A stretch of 64,000 nucleotides of DNA, from NCBI GenBank assembly GCA_003667245.1, contig RCNN01000044.1, forward strand, positions 62,001 through 126,000, written 5' to 3'. This document shows positions 46,102 through 58,820 of the stretch, piece by piece. The DNA is from Heterostelium multicystogenum (lineage: Eukaryota > Evosea > Eumycetozoa > Acytosteliales > Acytosteliaceae). Positions within the stretch are counted from its first letter, which is position 1, and each line of letters begins with the position of its first letter. The translations under genes and the position numbers were made by a program. The notes beneath the pieces were generated by a model. It saw nothing but the letters and a program-made list of their open reading frames with translations, did not search any database and was not told the DNA's origin.

Positions 46102-47276
46102 TTATGGTTTTGGATCGTATAGTAGATTATCTCCTGATGTGTTGCTGTGAACAAAGAGTGGATTGTCTTGAACAGTACCCATTACACCATCGTTGGTGAG
46201 TTTAACTTGGTCAAACTTCTTCTTTCCTAAATATACAGCAGTTCCAATTGCAGCAGCACCTATGATACCTCCCAAAGCTGCAAGACCAAAAATTGCTCCT
46301 TTTTTACACTTAAATGGTTGTGGAGTCTGGTCACATTCATCTATTTCTGGTTTTTTACACTTCTCTGGTTGAGGAATTTGATCACATTCATCAACAATAA
46401 CTTCCTTTTTAATTACTGTTGTATTGGAAATTGAGAAACTTAGGTATTCTGGTTTAAAGAATTTACAATGATAAATATCAACATCAATTATTTTCTAATA
46501 TTTCAGAGTTAGTATTGTATTAAACTTAAATAGATTATTTTAACAACTTACATCAATAAAATTAGATGGATCGAAATTAACAACTTGAGTAGTATTTCCA
46601 AAAGACCATGAGCAGTTTCCAGAGGAGAAATCAACAGAAAAATATTGATTGGTACCATTAGTATAGCCTCCATTATCAAATATTATTTGGTTATCTAAAA
46701 ATACCCAAACATTGTCCGACGATGAGAAATTAAATACAGATGTTTCCTATTTTAATTATTAGTATATAGTTAATTAATCTTTAATTCTAAACTTACAGTA
46801 AAATTCCACTTGGTATTTATTTTCATACAATATGTTGGCTTATTAACATATTGGCATTTTTCAAACATTGGTGGAGTATAAGTAGTATTTAAGGCATAGG
46901 TATAGGTAGATTTGTTTTGAGTTGAGGAGAGAATTTCTTGGGATTCTACCAAAGTAAATGTAGTATTAACTATACAAAGAGTGTTGGGTCCACCACCTCC
47001 ACCCCAAATTTGGTTGAATTGGCGGTAATCTGGTTCTGGTAAGCGAAGAGTTGTCGAATCATTCAACTTTGGATATCTATCTATATCCAATTTTGAATTA
47101 ACAATATTGGGAAGATATTCAAATCCTTGAGTTTGACTTTTAACATCCATATATCCATTTTCAAAATAGTATTGTTCTCTATATATGGTTGCATCCCAGG
47201 TTATGTCTGCTGGTACCACTAAAACAGAGATCAAAATCAAAACCATTGATGGTAATAAATATTTATAATAAAACAT
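46102..47276 (-). CDS. fibro-slime (PsiF-like) type I membrane glycoprotein
   Basis: Three exons (47276-46797, 46746-46552, 46494-46102) fit perfectly in phase and give 355 residues. A signal peptide (YLLPSMVLILISVLVVPA) is followed by a fibro-slime/PA14-like domain. Its parts include TWDATIYREQYYFENGYMDV and, in exon 2, the calcium-site-like core SSSDNVWVFLDNQIIFDNGG. Exon 3 carries two copies of a Cys-rich repeat (DECDQxPQPxKCKK), then a Gly/Ala-rich membrane helix (IFGLAALGGIIGAAAIGTAV) and a short cytosolic tail. Dictyostelid relatives (prespore-inducing factor and kin) are secreted morphogens or surface glycoproteins. This one is membrane-anchored. The intact frame makes it one of the cleaner models here. 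Confidence 0.88.
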
Positions 47277-48313
47277 GTTTTCGATAAATGGAATTATAAA
47301 TTTGTAACAATATAATTTTTTGGAAGTATTAATTGAAAGTAATAGAAAATGTAGAATGGTAGATAATTAAATATTGATTGAAATTAAAACATTTATTGAT
47401 TGATATCAAATGTGATTTGTAAATTATACCATTTAATTTTTAAAATAGTATTACTTGACAGGTTTGATATTTCAGTCATTTAACAATTAATTAAAATTTT
47501 TAACATACTATGATTTAGGAGAAATGTGTGTAGCGGAATTGATAAATGAAAGTGTAGAAAATATGATCCTGCAGTTGATATCAAATGTCACTTTTAGTGA
47601 TTGGTGCTATATAATCTCGATAGTTGAAAATCTATATGATCAAAATACCCACACCAATCAATTCATTCCTTTCCCACTTGATCAACAATCATTGTTGTGT
47701 GAAATACAAAAAGTGTGTATTGTTTTTATTAAATATTCTGTCGTGTTGTGGTGGTGTATAGCTCTGATTGATTTTTATCATTTGTGGAATGATGACCTCA
47801 CATGATTCAATGATAATCAAGAAAGTTAGTAATACACAGTATTGTGGCAGGAATTGTAAGATTATTAGCTTCATGGAACTCAAAGAATACAGCTACAAGT
47901 CGACAAATCAATAAATTCTATATTAAACTAGTGTCAAAAACACACATACCTTTTCCTCTATTGTATATCTCTACATTAGTATTTGATTTCATTACAAAAA
48001 GAGTACTGAGTTGAGTCTACATATAGTAATAACTTTGAAATATTTCTCATAGGAATGATCAAATTGGGCGGGATAACTTGGAGCCAATAGGAGATTAGTT
48101 GGTTACCTTTTTTAAAATTTTGTTATATTTTTTCTTGTTTTTGGTAAAGGGGGACTTTAGAGGTGACCTTGCATCATGTTCGGTTCCCTTTTGATAAATC
48201 TTTGTAATATCTTTTAGAATTTTAATAATATTTATTCTTTGTTGACTAAGTAGTTTGCTTGGCTCCTTGACTTAACTGGTTATTATATATTTAAGGGCTA
48301 GCCTAGTAGTAAG
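47277..48313. other. divergent intergenic region with a weak 93-codon ORF
   Basis: 1 kb lies between the fibro-slime gene and Rce1. A plus-strand frame at 47524-47805 starts with ATG (MCVAELINESVENMILQLIS) and has mixed composition, unlike random A/T frames. It has no recognisable family, and it may be the first exon of a small gene. The rest shows nothing clear. Confidence 0.45.
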
Positions 48314-49386
48314 ATGACAATTGAATTATATCCACAGTTGAGTGGATATGTAGCTGTATCTATTTCGACATTGCTATCAGTTCTATTCGTAGGTGGATTA
48401 TATATATTTTCATCGGGCGATAGAGATGATCCTGAAGTCATAAAGCGAAGATCACAGAGTGTATTGATCACCTCTATTATATCATATGCCATCGTGTATT
48501 TTATTATACCGGAATCTCCCCAGGTAAGTATATGCTACCCAAAAGACCCCCTATTTTGCCCTATATACATCATTCGGTCGATGCTGATATTAACATCTCT
48601 ATTATTCGTTGTTCATTAGAAATTCGATATATTCTTACAAATCATAGGAATCAACAATAAGTCATTCATGTGGGGAATTGTATTACCATTTTTTGCTGAC
48701 GCTGATACTATTTTTTGGACCTTTGGTTATGTTTTACTTGGACTATGGAGTGGTCGATGAGTTTATAACATTGAGCGATATTGATTTACGTTGGATGCGT
48801 AACTATGTTGTTGGACCCATTGCAGAGGAAGTTGTATACAGATCATCCATTTGTCCTATTCTATACTTTGCTGGATTCAGTTCAACCAATATCATTATAT
48901 TCTCTCCACTCCTCTTTGGTCTATCGCATCTGCATCACATCTATCCTCTCAAAAAGCGACGTTCAGATAATATCAATAGAATCGTTACAAGTTGTAAGTA
49001 CATAGCAACGATCGCCCTTAAAGCAAGCATTCAACGATCTAATAGATTTATTCGATCTCAACAGTATTACAGGTTGCATATACAAGCTTATTTGGAATGT
49101 ATTCAGCACTGATATTTATGCGTACATGTAATATACTATCATGTATTATAGTTCACAGTTTTTGTAATATGATGGGACTTCCAAGATTCCAAGATATCTC
49201 TGATCATACACATTCAAAAGGTAAGAAACAACAAGATCTATGTGCATATAGATGTCGCTAACAGTTGGGTTCAAATATATCTTTATAGTTCTTGCATTCA
49301 GTTTTGTTTTGGGATTGATTGGATTCTTTTATTTCCTTAATCCCCTAACGGATCCAGTTTATTTCCATTCAATATATGTTGGTTAA
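48314..49386 (+). CDS. rce1: CAAX prenyl protease 2 (Rce1)
   Basis: Four exons fit: 48314-48523; 48620-48993; 49073 to about 49220; and a last exon ending at 49386. The catalytic signature is complete: RNYVVGPIAEEVVYRSS (Glu-Glu and Arg), FGLSHLHHI (His), then YTSLFGMYSALIF and HSFCNMMGLPRFQ (second His and Asn). Hydrophobic helices lie throughout. Rce1 sits in the ER membrane and removes the last three residues of prenylated CAAX proteins such as Ras and Rho. Frame slips are needed near 48690 (in an alternating C/T-rich run) and near the junction at 48993. The gene converges on the STAND gene with 77 bp between stops. Confidence 0.93.
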
Positions 49387-49463
49387 TAAATGTATAGATA
49401 ATGTGGAGCAGAATTGGAAATATAATCAAAAGACTCTGATATTTATTACTATTAAAACAAATC

Positions 49464-52400
49464 TTAAATGGTGTGTAACAAAATTGCATTTATAATATCA
49501 CCATCAGCTTGTCTCAACAATTTAATGGCCTCTTCCTCAGTGATATTTAGAGTACTTATCATAAGATTGACTTCATAAGGATCATATTTAGTTTCCATTT
49601 GTTTCTTTTGGAGCTCCAATGTATGAGCAGATTCCAGGCTGACCTCTTTAACTTCCGCCTCTTCTACTGTAGTTTCTGGAGTCACTATTACATCACCAAT
49701 GAAATAACGAATACGATCAGATATGGTAATGTATTTTGTATGATCTGTTCCAAAGATCTCTTTGATAATTTCCAAGGCCTTTGTGAAATACTCTTTGGAA
49801 AGCTGATGACTACCGAATTGAAATTCCAACTCAGCGCGATTACTCCAGATGTCTGCAATCTCTGGGTGACAAGCTCCAAGATCTTCAACCAATATTTGAT
49901 ATGCTTTGGCATATGTTGATCTTATTTGATCAATATTAAATGGTTCAATTATTTTTGTTGTTACATTCTTAATATTGTTGCCACTGTTGCTATTGTTACT
50001 GCTATAGTCATAGCTATTGGATGTTGATGTTACTTTAGGTTGATTTGATTTCTCTCTTTCAATCTTGACTTCACATAATGAGTTTAAGTAGATTCCCATC
50101 TTTGGATGATTGTCACCAAGATCCTTGCGAGTAATGTCAATGGCATTCTCTATGTATTCCACTGCTTTCTCATATTGCTGCAGTCCTAAATTCAACAAAC
50201 CAAGTCCATAGAGCACCTCTGCGTATTCTGAATGTTGGTTACCAAGAGATTTATCGATGATATTGAGTGCTTTCTAATAGTATGAACCAATTGTAGGTTA
50301 GTATAATGATGAATATCTTTAAACAATGAGGAGCTTACATTGTATAGTGATTTGGCCAAATCGAACTTTCCTGTTTTTCTATAAACATCTGCAAGATTAT
50401 TGGTATATATTCCAAGCTTTGGATGATCAGATCCAAGTGATTTGGATACAATAGATATTGCTCTTTTGTATTCCTTTTCAGCAAGTTGATATTTCGATTG
50501 CTTCTTATAAACCAGTCCCATACTGTTAAGGATTTCGGCGACTTCCGGGTGGTCGAATCCAAAATGATTTTGGGAAATCGATAGAGATCTTGCAAAGAGT
50601 GGCTCACACTGCTTATAGTCTCCTAGCTTTCTGTAACAATCACCAAGGTTATGTGTGAAGAATCCAACTTTAGTGTGTGATTTACCAAGCGCATTCTCAC
50701 CTATGATCAACGCTTTCTTGTAGAGCTCGATAGCGTCTTTGTAGTGTCCAATCTTCTTTTGGATCAATCCCAAATTATTGTAGATTTCAGCAACTTCAAT
50801 ATTCTCTGGTCCAAGTTTGGCAACAAGGATGTTAAGTGCTTTGGTTGTAAATCTTTATGGCCTCTGTGAACTTATCCTCCTTACGCTTGGTGTCTGCCAA
50901 GTCACAAAGATAGAGTCCATAGTTTGCATGGTCCTCTCCACTGTTGATTTTAACAATATTCAATGCTTTCAAGTAGTGTTCGCTTGCTACTTGGTAGTGA
51001 CCAAGCTTTTTTCTCTACTAGACCTATATCTCTAAAGAGTTCTGCAAAACTTATATCGTCTTTAGATCTAATATTGTTGAGTATAGTGAGAGTCATTTGA
51101 TAGTATCGGCTAGCAGTTTCCAGAATTGACTTCTTTCTGTATATATCTCCCAAGTTTAGATAGAGATTGGCCAACTTTGAGTTAAAGAGCTGGGGACCTG
51201 AGGTAGCATTTTCCTGATAACCAAAGTGTCTATATATGATTTTTAGTGCTCTTTCATAGTACTCCAATGATTGATTATAGTTTGCTTGCTTCTTCAAACC
51301 AATACCGACCAGCATCAATGATTCACAAGTACCATATTGATCCGATCCCTATAATTAAAGTAAGTATTAATACATGGCTTTGGTGATACTTATAATTAAC
51401 CTAACAAATATACTTTCAGCAATTGCCAGTGATTTCTCTGATAGATAAATAGAGGTATCGAATTTGGATTGCTTGAGCGTTATTAAGGAGAGTGATTCAA
51501 TGTCAAGTTGAACATTGAGACTAACCTCACCATTGAGTTGAATATGATAATCTCTTGCAGTATCTAAAACAGTCCAGGCATCATCATAGAATGAGAGATA
51601 TTCAAAGAATAGTCCAAGTGCTCTAGCGGTTTCTGCTAGCTCCTGGAGTGGCGCTTGATACTTGGCCAACTCTGTTCTATAGAGATGGATAATCTGCTTT
51701 TTATCAGTCCAATAAACTCCACAGTGACCATAGTCCAGAGTTACCATATTCATTGATCAACAAAGTCAAGTATTGGAAGTCGCCAACAAAAACTGCTCAA
51801 GTGTCTTACTATCTTTGTTTGACTTTAAAAAGTGAGGAAGCAATTGGATTCTGCGCTTTTGGTAAGATAGGGAAGCTTTCATCACTGAAATACTTGCTTA
51901 GCAAGCTCAGGTATTTTTGGTTGGCTTCTGGTGCTATTATATTCTTACGAACTGCTTCGCGAAGTGCTTGAGAGTGGAGATTCAGGTGGGAACTGCTTCC
52001 ATCCATGGAGAGAATACCTCTTGCAGATGATATGAATCCGGAGCTGTTTGACTAGCTGCAGCATTGACATGAGCTCTGATTCGTAGAGTCCATATTTTTA
52101 CTATGGTAAAGTAAGCTTAGAGTATCCTGAACTAGATTCTCAGGATAGAGTGTATCGTTCTTCCAACGTGTGATAATCAGCTGGAACAGCTGCTCTGGTG
52201 TTGTGCACCGCGACATTGAATAAAGTTTTTCATCAATTGTTTCAAATGTGGCTGTTGTAATCAATTCATTGAGTACCATCGATATGAAAAGCGGGTGTTG
52301 GTCAAGCTTGGTCAATGTTTCAAACTGTTTACTTTCTAAATTCTTTCCAACCATGGCTAAATACATAGAACAAAATTCATTTCTCATATCGACACTACTG

Positions 52401-54118
52401 AACTTTGTAATTGGAACAACCAAGCATCTTTGGTAGAGTTTGTTTAGACATTGAGTTGTCTCTGTTTGGTTACCAGTTGACGTGGATAGGATAATCTTTA
52501 CAGAGTTACCAACGAGTTGACGTGGAAGAATGGATTCCAGCTTAAATGATTTATCGAAACGATCAATACCATCAATAATCCATACCAAATTTACCACCAT
52601 CACGAGTTGCAACATTGAACCAAAAATCTATATATCTTCCTTTAGCATTGCTGGATCATCGGGTATGGGGACCTGTGTTGATGTGGCTACTTTGATGGTT
52701 TCAAATGCAGTCTTCAATATCTCGTAGGGTTGGTAGCTCTTGGGAGATAGTCCAACGACAGTTGCTACGACCAGAGTCCTTTTTAGGATCGACATGCATT
52801 TCCAATTCCTTTGTCAGCCAGTATGCAAGATGAGTTGATTTTCCCAACACCCAGTATCTCCAACTATCACCAATGGACACGATTGATCGGGCGCCAGTTG
52901 ATTTTACAAAGTTATTCAAACTCTGCATGGCTTGAATGTTTGCATTGTAAATACACCTTTGACAATTGTCTGAAGTATGAAACATTCATATCCAAATCAA
53001 GCTGGAGTTGAGAGTATAGTTGTTGGTCGGCAATCGGATATTGCGATTCAATGGATTCGGTGATGTCTCTATAGACTGTCTTAATCCATGAGTTCATCTC
53101 AGAAGAAATTGTAGGTTGAATTTAATAGCTTGTGTTCACAGATCACTGATTTCAACTTGTCCAACTTCTCTTGTGATGCAGGTGTGTTGTCATTTGATTC
53201 AGTAGCACGCTCATCTTTTTTGATATAGAAGAAATGATTTTTTGGTGTTGGTGCATATTTGGTGGCTTGAAGTATTTCCAACTGAGTGACACTGTGCCCT
53301 TGGTAGTTGTCCATCCAAGAGCGGGTCTTTTGGGCAGCTTTGAATGCTGAATCATAGAGCTCACCCTCACACCATCCATATCGATTACCAAGCAACGACA
53401 AGAAATGAGTACATCCAGCAACCTCATTTAAGCAAGTGGTGATTGAGTTGACACGCTGTGTATGCTCTCTGGTAATTCCCCAACGAAGATCAACAAATGA
53501 AAAGTCAAGTCTTCGCTCACGACAGAATACTTGCAACTCTGACATCAAATGGCTGACCAGCAACTCACGCTCCTCTTTCATATCGGTAAAAGGTCGATGA
53601 ATAAACAAACGTATCGATCTGTCGCCAGTGTTGTCTGTCTGCAGCTTGGACTCATTCGAGAGAATCTCCAATATGTTGAAGCATTGTTTCTTTTTGGCAT
53701 TAGCCTGCTGGCCACTACCACCAGTATTTTGTGGCGGATCCACTTGAAAACTTAAACTTTTTCGAGTTGGCACTTCCAGATTTTAACAGTGTTAATGATT
53801 TACTAGTGTACAATTGATATGGATCATCAGCAAGCAGCTTGTTGGCATCTATACAATCACTGATGAATTTGGCTGACACAATCCTGATGTCGCCACGTCA
53901 CAAAGCTTGATAGCATTCTTTAACTTGAAGCTAGCTTTGTCAACCTCCTCTTTGGTGGTGACCAGGTAGTGCACTGTGTTGTTAATTTGAAGTGAGAAAC
54001 TACCACCACACTTCTTGATCTGTGTCTTTAGTTTATTTTGTTCACCTATTGGAACTCCAATTATATAAAATACAATAGATTTAAATAGATCCTCATTATT
54101 ATTACTGTTGATATTCAT
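49464..54118 (-). CDS. STAND protein: BRCT - DUF4062 - NACHT-like NTPase - TPR - UBA
   Basis: The order along the protein is as follows. BRCT of PARP type (54110-53800): FYIIGVPIGEQNKLKTQIKK, CGGSFSL, IVSAKFISDC. DUF4062 (53600-53150) as in nephrocystin-3 and TEP1: RSIRLFIHRPFTDMKEEREL, FVDLRWGITREHT, LLGNRYGW. P-loop at 52829-52865, read as GDTGxGKST across slips. Walker B (LVWIIDGIDRFD) near 52570. At least seven TPRs of kinesin-light-chain/nephrocystin-3 type (51320-49680; LNSMGLVYKKQSKYQLAEKE, LGSDHPKLGIYTNNLADVYR). A C-terminal NAC-type UBA (49590-49464): EVNLMISTLNITEEEAIKLL. Introns are clear at about 51358-51407 and 50274-50338. Several frame slips lie in the NTPase region and near 53850. 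The protein is probably an oligomerising signalling scaffold. The function and any nucleic-acid or ubiquitin partner are unknown. Confidence 0.8.
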
Positions 54119-54382
54119 TTTTAGATGTTGTTGAATTTTAAAATGTGTAAAATAAATCAGATCAGAGGAATTTAAAACTCTAAAAGGTTAATCTAAATTT
54201 AGATGAAAATAGAATCTAAGAATAATATTGGAAATCTTGATAATAATATTCCAATAGTAATATTATAATTTAAAAAGTAATTTAGAATTATTACTCAACC
54301 TTATATATAAAACAACAAAAATTACAAAAAGAAAAGTTTATGAAAACAAAAAACGATTTTACTCTATTAAACCTCATGTAAA

Positions 54383-54455
54383 GTCAGGATGGTGTAGTTG
54401 GTTATCACAAAACCTTAACACGGTTTGGGTCATGGGTTCGATTCCCATTCTTGAT
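54383..54455 (+). tRNA. tRNA-Val (AAC)
   Basis: The 73-nt cloverleaf has acceptor strands GTCAGGA and TCTTGAT with two G-U pairs. The anticodon arm AAACC-TTAACAC-GGTTT gives AAC, and the T arm ATGGG-TTCGATT-CCCAT is perfect. There is no intron. The B box is intact. The LINE begins about 52 bp downstream in the same orientation. Confidence 0.93.
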
Positions 54456-54626
54456 AAAATTTGTTATTGATTTATAACGCATGCGGGTATTAGAAACAAA
54501 CTCTGATTTTTTTTTTTTTCGATTTTTTGTACAGATAGTATCTGTATAAAGTTTATCTAGTTTTTATTTATCATTGTTAGGTTAGACTCACTGCTTGTGT
54601 TAGTGCATCTTAGTTATCTGTCTAAT

Positions 54627-55456
54627 ATGTCTGGCACAAGATTAAAGAGAAAATAGCCAACTTTTATAATAGTCACCACAAGTTCAACAGCAGCATTAGC
54701 TTCAAAGACGTACTGAAGCTTAACACGCTTTACGTAAGATTGTGCTTCCCGCGTGCGAAACATATAACTGCTAAGACCAAAGACAGGCTCTATGGCTTGT
54801 TTCAGGTTGTCTACAAACACTTTGTCTCGACTGCCAGTAAAGACGGTCTGCTATTCTCTGGTAGGGTCGATGTAGAACGTCTTGGCGAGTTGCACGAATT
54901 CTGCTGTGAAAACCTCTCGGAGTCTAAATGCAGGAAGGTTACTGCCTTCTTCCCTGAGTTCAACTTTGTTCGTGTCTCGGCCATATCTTCTAATGATTGC
55001 ATTGATGTGGTGTCTAGCAAGTTCGATGCTAAGGGTACCAAGGAAGTATTCGGTTTCAATGCGGTGCATATCAGTCATAAGTCGATTAGGTTGCCTTCTA
55101 ACAGTGCAGACGTAGAGATCTGGAGGTCCTCTTCTTGGTATCTCTTTGGTAGGGATGCTAAGTTGGCGGACGTCAACATAGAGGATAAGGCATCAGGTCT
55201 TTCGTGCACTCTTATCCCTTATGTTCCTCCTAGAGATAAGAGCGGTCCTAGTACGCCAGACTGTAAGGATACTGCTCCGAGTAAGAGCACGGTACTCAAC
55301 AAAACGGTTGGCAAGCAACGGGCGAGCGTGCATGTTAGCGACTCCTCGTCAGAGGGGGAAGAGGTTGAGAAGTCCGGCGTAGCCAGTGTGAGCAAGGAAG
55401 TGGCTGGTGGTAAAAAGTCCAGCTCAGGCAGGACTATCAAGCCCGTTAAGGTATAG
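54627..55456 (+). CDS. LINE ORF1 protein, broken at the start
   Basis: ATG at 54627 leads to a stop after eight codons because one C is missing near 54634, compared with the sister copy. From 54740 on the frame is open to 55456. The encoded protein begins with a basic region (FPRAKHITAKTKDRLYGLF), has CCENLSESKCRKV, and ends in a Ser/Lys/Glu-rich tail. It has no recognised zinc knuckle. ORF1 proteins of this class bind element RNA. The tail suggests disorder. Confidence 0.75.
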
Positions 55457-58400
55457 AACTCTTTAAGACCCTTGTCTGGAACTGCAGAGGAGCAGTGACA
55501 GACAAATCGCTTGCTGATATCTCCTCTACTATCACTGGTTTTTCCCCTGTTCTGACCATTCTTACCGAGATCAACGATGTTAACTCTCGCTTCTTTTCGA
55601 CATTCAATCCTCACTACAAGGATTGCGCACTTCTCGCCACCTCTAACGGTAGAGGCACCGGGGTGGCGGTCATTTCACATTACGACAGAATTAAAATCAC
55701 TCCTATTCATATGGACAATAATGGCAGGTACATATTACTCAATGTTTCATTCACTGGTGGTCACGACTACAACATGTTGGCGGTTTATGCTCCGGCTTCC
55801 CGTGATGGGAGGAGGTCTTTTGCGGACTCTCTGCTTTCCTTCTCGAAGCTGTGGAGCCCTTATAAAGTAGATATTGTATGTGGGGACTTCAATTGTGTTC
55901 CTGGGGATGGCTCTCCTCTCTCTACTGTTCTCGACGCGATTTCGGAAGAGCATGATTTAGTTGACGTTGGTTCTGATGCTAACCAGAGCACGTGGTCGCA
56001 CAGTGGGGTCTCTAAGCGACTTGACAGGTTTTACATTAAGTCCTGTTTTATTAACAACTCCTTCTCTGTCGTTCCTACGGCGCTGTCCGACCACTCTATG
56101 CTTTTTTACCAGATCCCTTCCGGTCTGTCGGGCTCTGTGCCTACCTCCCCTTGGAGGTTGGATAGGTATACTGCGATGGAACCGGTAGTCAAAGATAAAG
56201 TTAATCAAATTCTCTCTTCTAGGACAGTGACATCACTGAACGACTGGATCACCATGAAGTCAGTTATCGTTAGCACCTATAAGAAGTTCCAGAGTCTTCG
56301 TAGGCTGGCCAAGCGCAAGCTTATCGCCAGCTTGATCACTATCATGAGCACACCCGAACTGTCTGTGGAAGTCAGAGGTAAGGCTAAGAATGACCTCTTC
56401 TCCTGCAGTCGGAGGAGGCGTCTATCAGGGACTCCATCCGCAAGATGTGCCAGCAACTGAACGGGGAAGTACCGTCGAAAGTGCTGACTGCCAAGCTCTC
56501 CCAATCTAAAAGAGACACTACCATTCCAGGCCTTAGAAGACCGGATGGGAGTGTCACCAAGGATGTAAACGAGATGACCAAAATCATGGAAAACTTCTAC
56601 TCTGGCTTGTTTGCCAACGTCAAAGACGACCCCGAAATTCACCTGCAAATGCTTAAAAGGTGGGCCTGTCAACCTGTTGACACTTCTATCGGTAAGCGTT
56701 TCACTGTTGAGGAGGTGACAGACATGATCCGTTCCTCTAACCCCTATAAGGCCCCTGGTCCGGATGGGCTAGGGCTGTGGTTTTATTTGGAGCATTTAGA
56801 GCCAGTGTCCTCTATACTCACCTCTCTTTTTAACAAGGCTCTGGAAGGTAAGTGCCGCATCCCATCTGATTTCAAGGTCGGTGTCATCACCACTATCTAC
56901 AAAAAAGGGGATGTGCACGACCCCGCCAACAGAAGACCAATCACACTCCTCAACTGCGACTATAAGCTGCTATCTAAAGCCATAAATGAGCGCTTCAAAC
57001 CTCAGGTGGAAAAAATAGTTAGCGTGTCGCAAACTGGTTTTGTTCAAGGAAGGTATATCATGGACAATATTGTTACTATGAAGGAAGTATTAGACTATTG
57101 TGTCGAAAATAAGATCATTGGTCTTATCACGTTGTTCGACTTCAACAAGGCCTTCGACTCTATCTCGCACGGATCTATCAGGCGTACACTCGAGCACATT
57201 GGCACTCCCCCTGGTCTTATCAACTTAATCATGGATATGTTAGTTGGTTCCTCCGCCAGGGTGGTTGTTAACGGCTTTCTTACTAACTCTATTGTACTCA
57301 AAAGGGGAACCAAGCAAGGGGACCCTTTGTCGCCTACTCTCTTTGTGTTAGTCATCGAGTGCCTGGCTAGGTGTATCAACCAATCTATCGCCAAAGGACT
57401 CCCTCTTAACCATCAGGGGGATGTCTTTAAGATGCTTCAGTTTGCAGACGACTCTGCTACACTTTCTTCTTCCTTCAAAGACTTACACATCAAGCTCAGT
57501 ATATTTGACCTGTTCTGTAAAGCGACTTCGTCTAAGGTTAATCCATCCAAATGTTCAATCATCAAAATTGGGATTCATCCAGATGAGAAGACATATCCCC
57601 CTATCATTGGCCATCAGAAGATACCTGTGTCTAATGTTCCCGAGCGATATTTGGGACTATTCTTTACAGCCAATGGCCTACATCACTCATTGGACTCCGT
57701 TGTCGACTCTATTAAGTCTAATCTTCTCAGATGGAAGTCCACAGGCATCACTCTGCGGACTAAAGTTTCAATCGTCAAGTCATATTCCCTCAGTAAACTT
57801 ACCTACAATATGTACGTAGATACACTCACTGATGAGGAAGTTAAGAAGCTGGATAACGTCATCTCATGGTTCCTTTGGGCGTCCAATTCGGCCCCTTTCT
57901 CAGACTTCAAACACTACAGAAAAACTATGTCTAAGCAACGTGCTGTTCAGCACTGGATGCGAGGAGGTGTCTCTTTGTGGGACATCAGACTGAGAAATGT
58001 GGCTCAAAGAGTGTGGTTCTTTAACAGATACCTCTACCTCTCTTCGATGAAACCGTATAGCGTCAGCTACTTTGATAGTTGGATCAAACAACAGAGGTGC
58101 AAAAATGTCACTTCGATATTCCTGCGAGCTTGCCATGCTCAGTGGCACTTGTTAGCATCGCACCTCAAACATGTCAAAACCGGTCTCTTTAATGCCACAC
58201 CACTTCTGTCTAAAGGGATCCCCTTATCGCTTAGGGAGATCTATGATTGCCTGATATCCATGGAATACAAAACCCCCAAGCTGACGGATGGTCAATTTCA
58301 ATGGTCGCTTCCGCCCACTAAAGTCGACTTCACCTCCAAATCTAATATATTCACCCACATTGCCAACATAAGCCACCATAGAGGACGGAACACCGTCTTC

Positions 58401-58820
58401 AGATTCTTTGCTAGGGCACTACCTGGTTTAGCCTACGTCAAAAACTCAGATTGTTGTATGTGCTGCAATCACTACTCTGACCCGTATATTCATACATTCT
58501 TCAATTGTCGAGTAGTAATTCAGCGCTTCAATCTGTCGACGATCTTCAACCATTTAGGCCTCTCAATTCCCACCTACCATTGGTCACTCGAGCAGTCCTA
58601 TGCTCTGTTAACCAGACGAGATATAGTTTCTGTCTTGGTCTCCATCATATACCACCAAATATGGAAGTTCTACTGTAAATGTAACTTCGGTAATACCCCT
58701 GTTGTCGAAAACGATCTATTGTCCAATTCGCTTATCCTGTCGGAGTATCATAATCATGTATCTGTCTTGTCTCTCGTCTCTAAGAACGACGTCGTTAAGC
58801 TCCGTGCCAAACTCATGTAA
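55450..58820 (+). CDS. LINE ORF2: APE endonuclease and reverse transcriptase
   Basis: The endonuclease has the expected motifs in order: NCRGA (55480), TEIND, VYAP, GDFNCVP, QSTW, RLDRFY and LSDHSML. Near 56400 the frame shifts by one base into EEASIRDSIRKM. Reverse transcriptase follows, with APGPDGLG, IYKKGDVHDPANRRPITLLN, GFVQGRY, DFNKAFDSI, GTKQGDPLSP and the catalytic FADDSAT. A Cys/His motif (CCMCCNHYSD...H...C) lies near 58460. The frame is open from 55450, overlaps ORF1 by 7 nt in the -1 frame, and has no ATG before the first endonuclease motif. It nicks target DNA and copies element RNA by target-primed reverse transcription. Confidence 0.9.
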
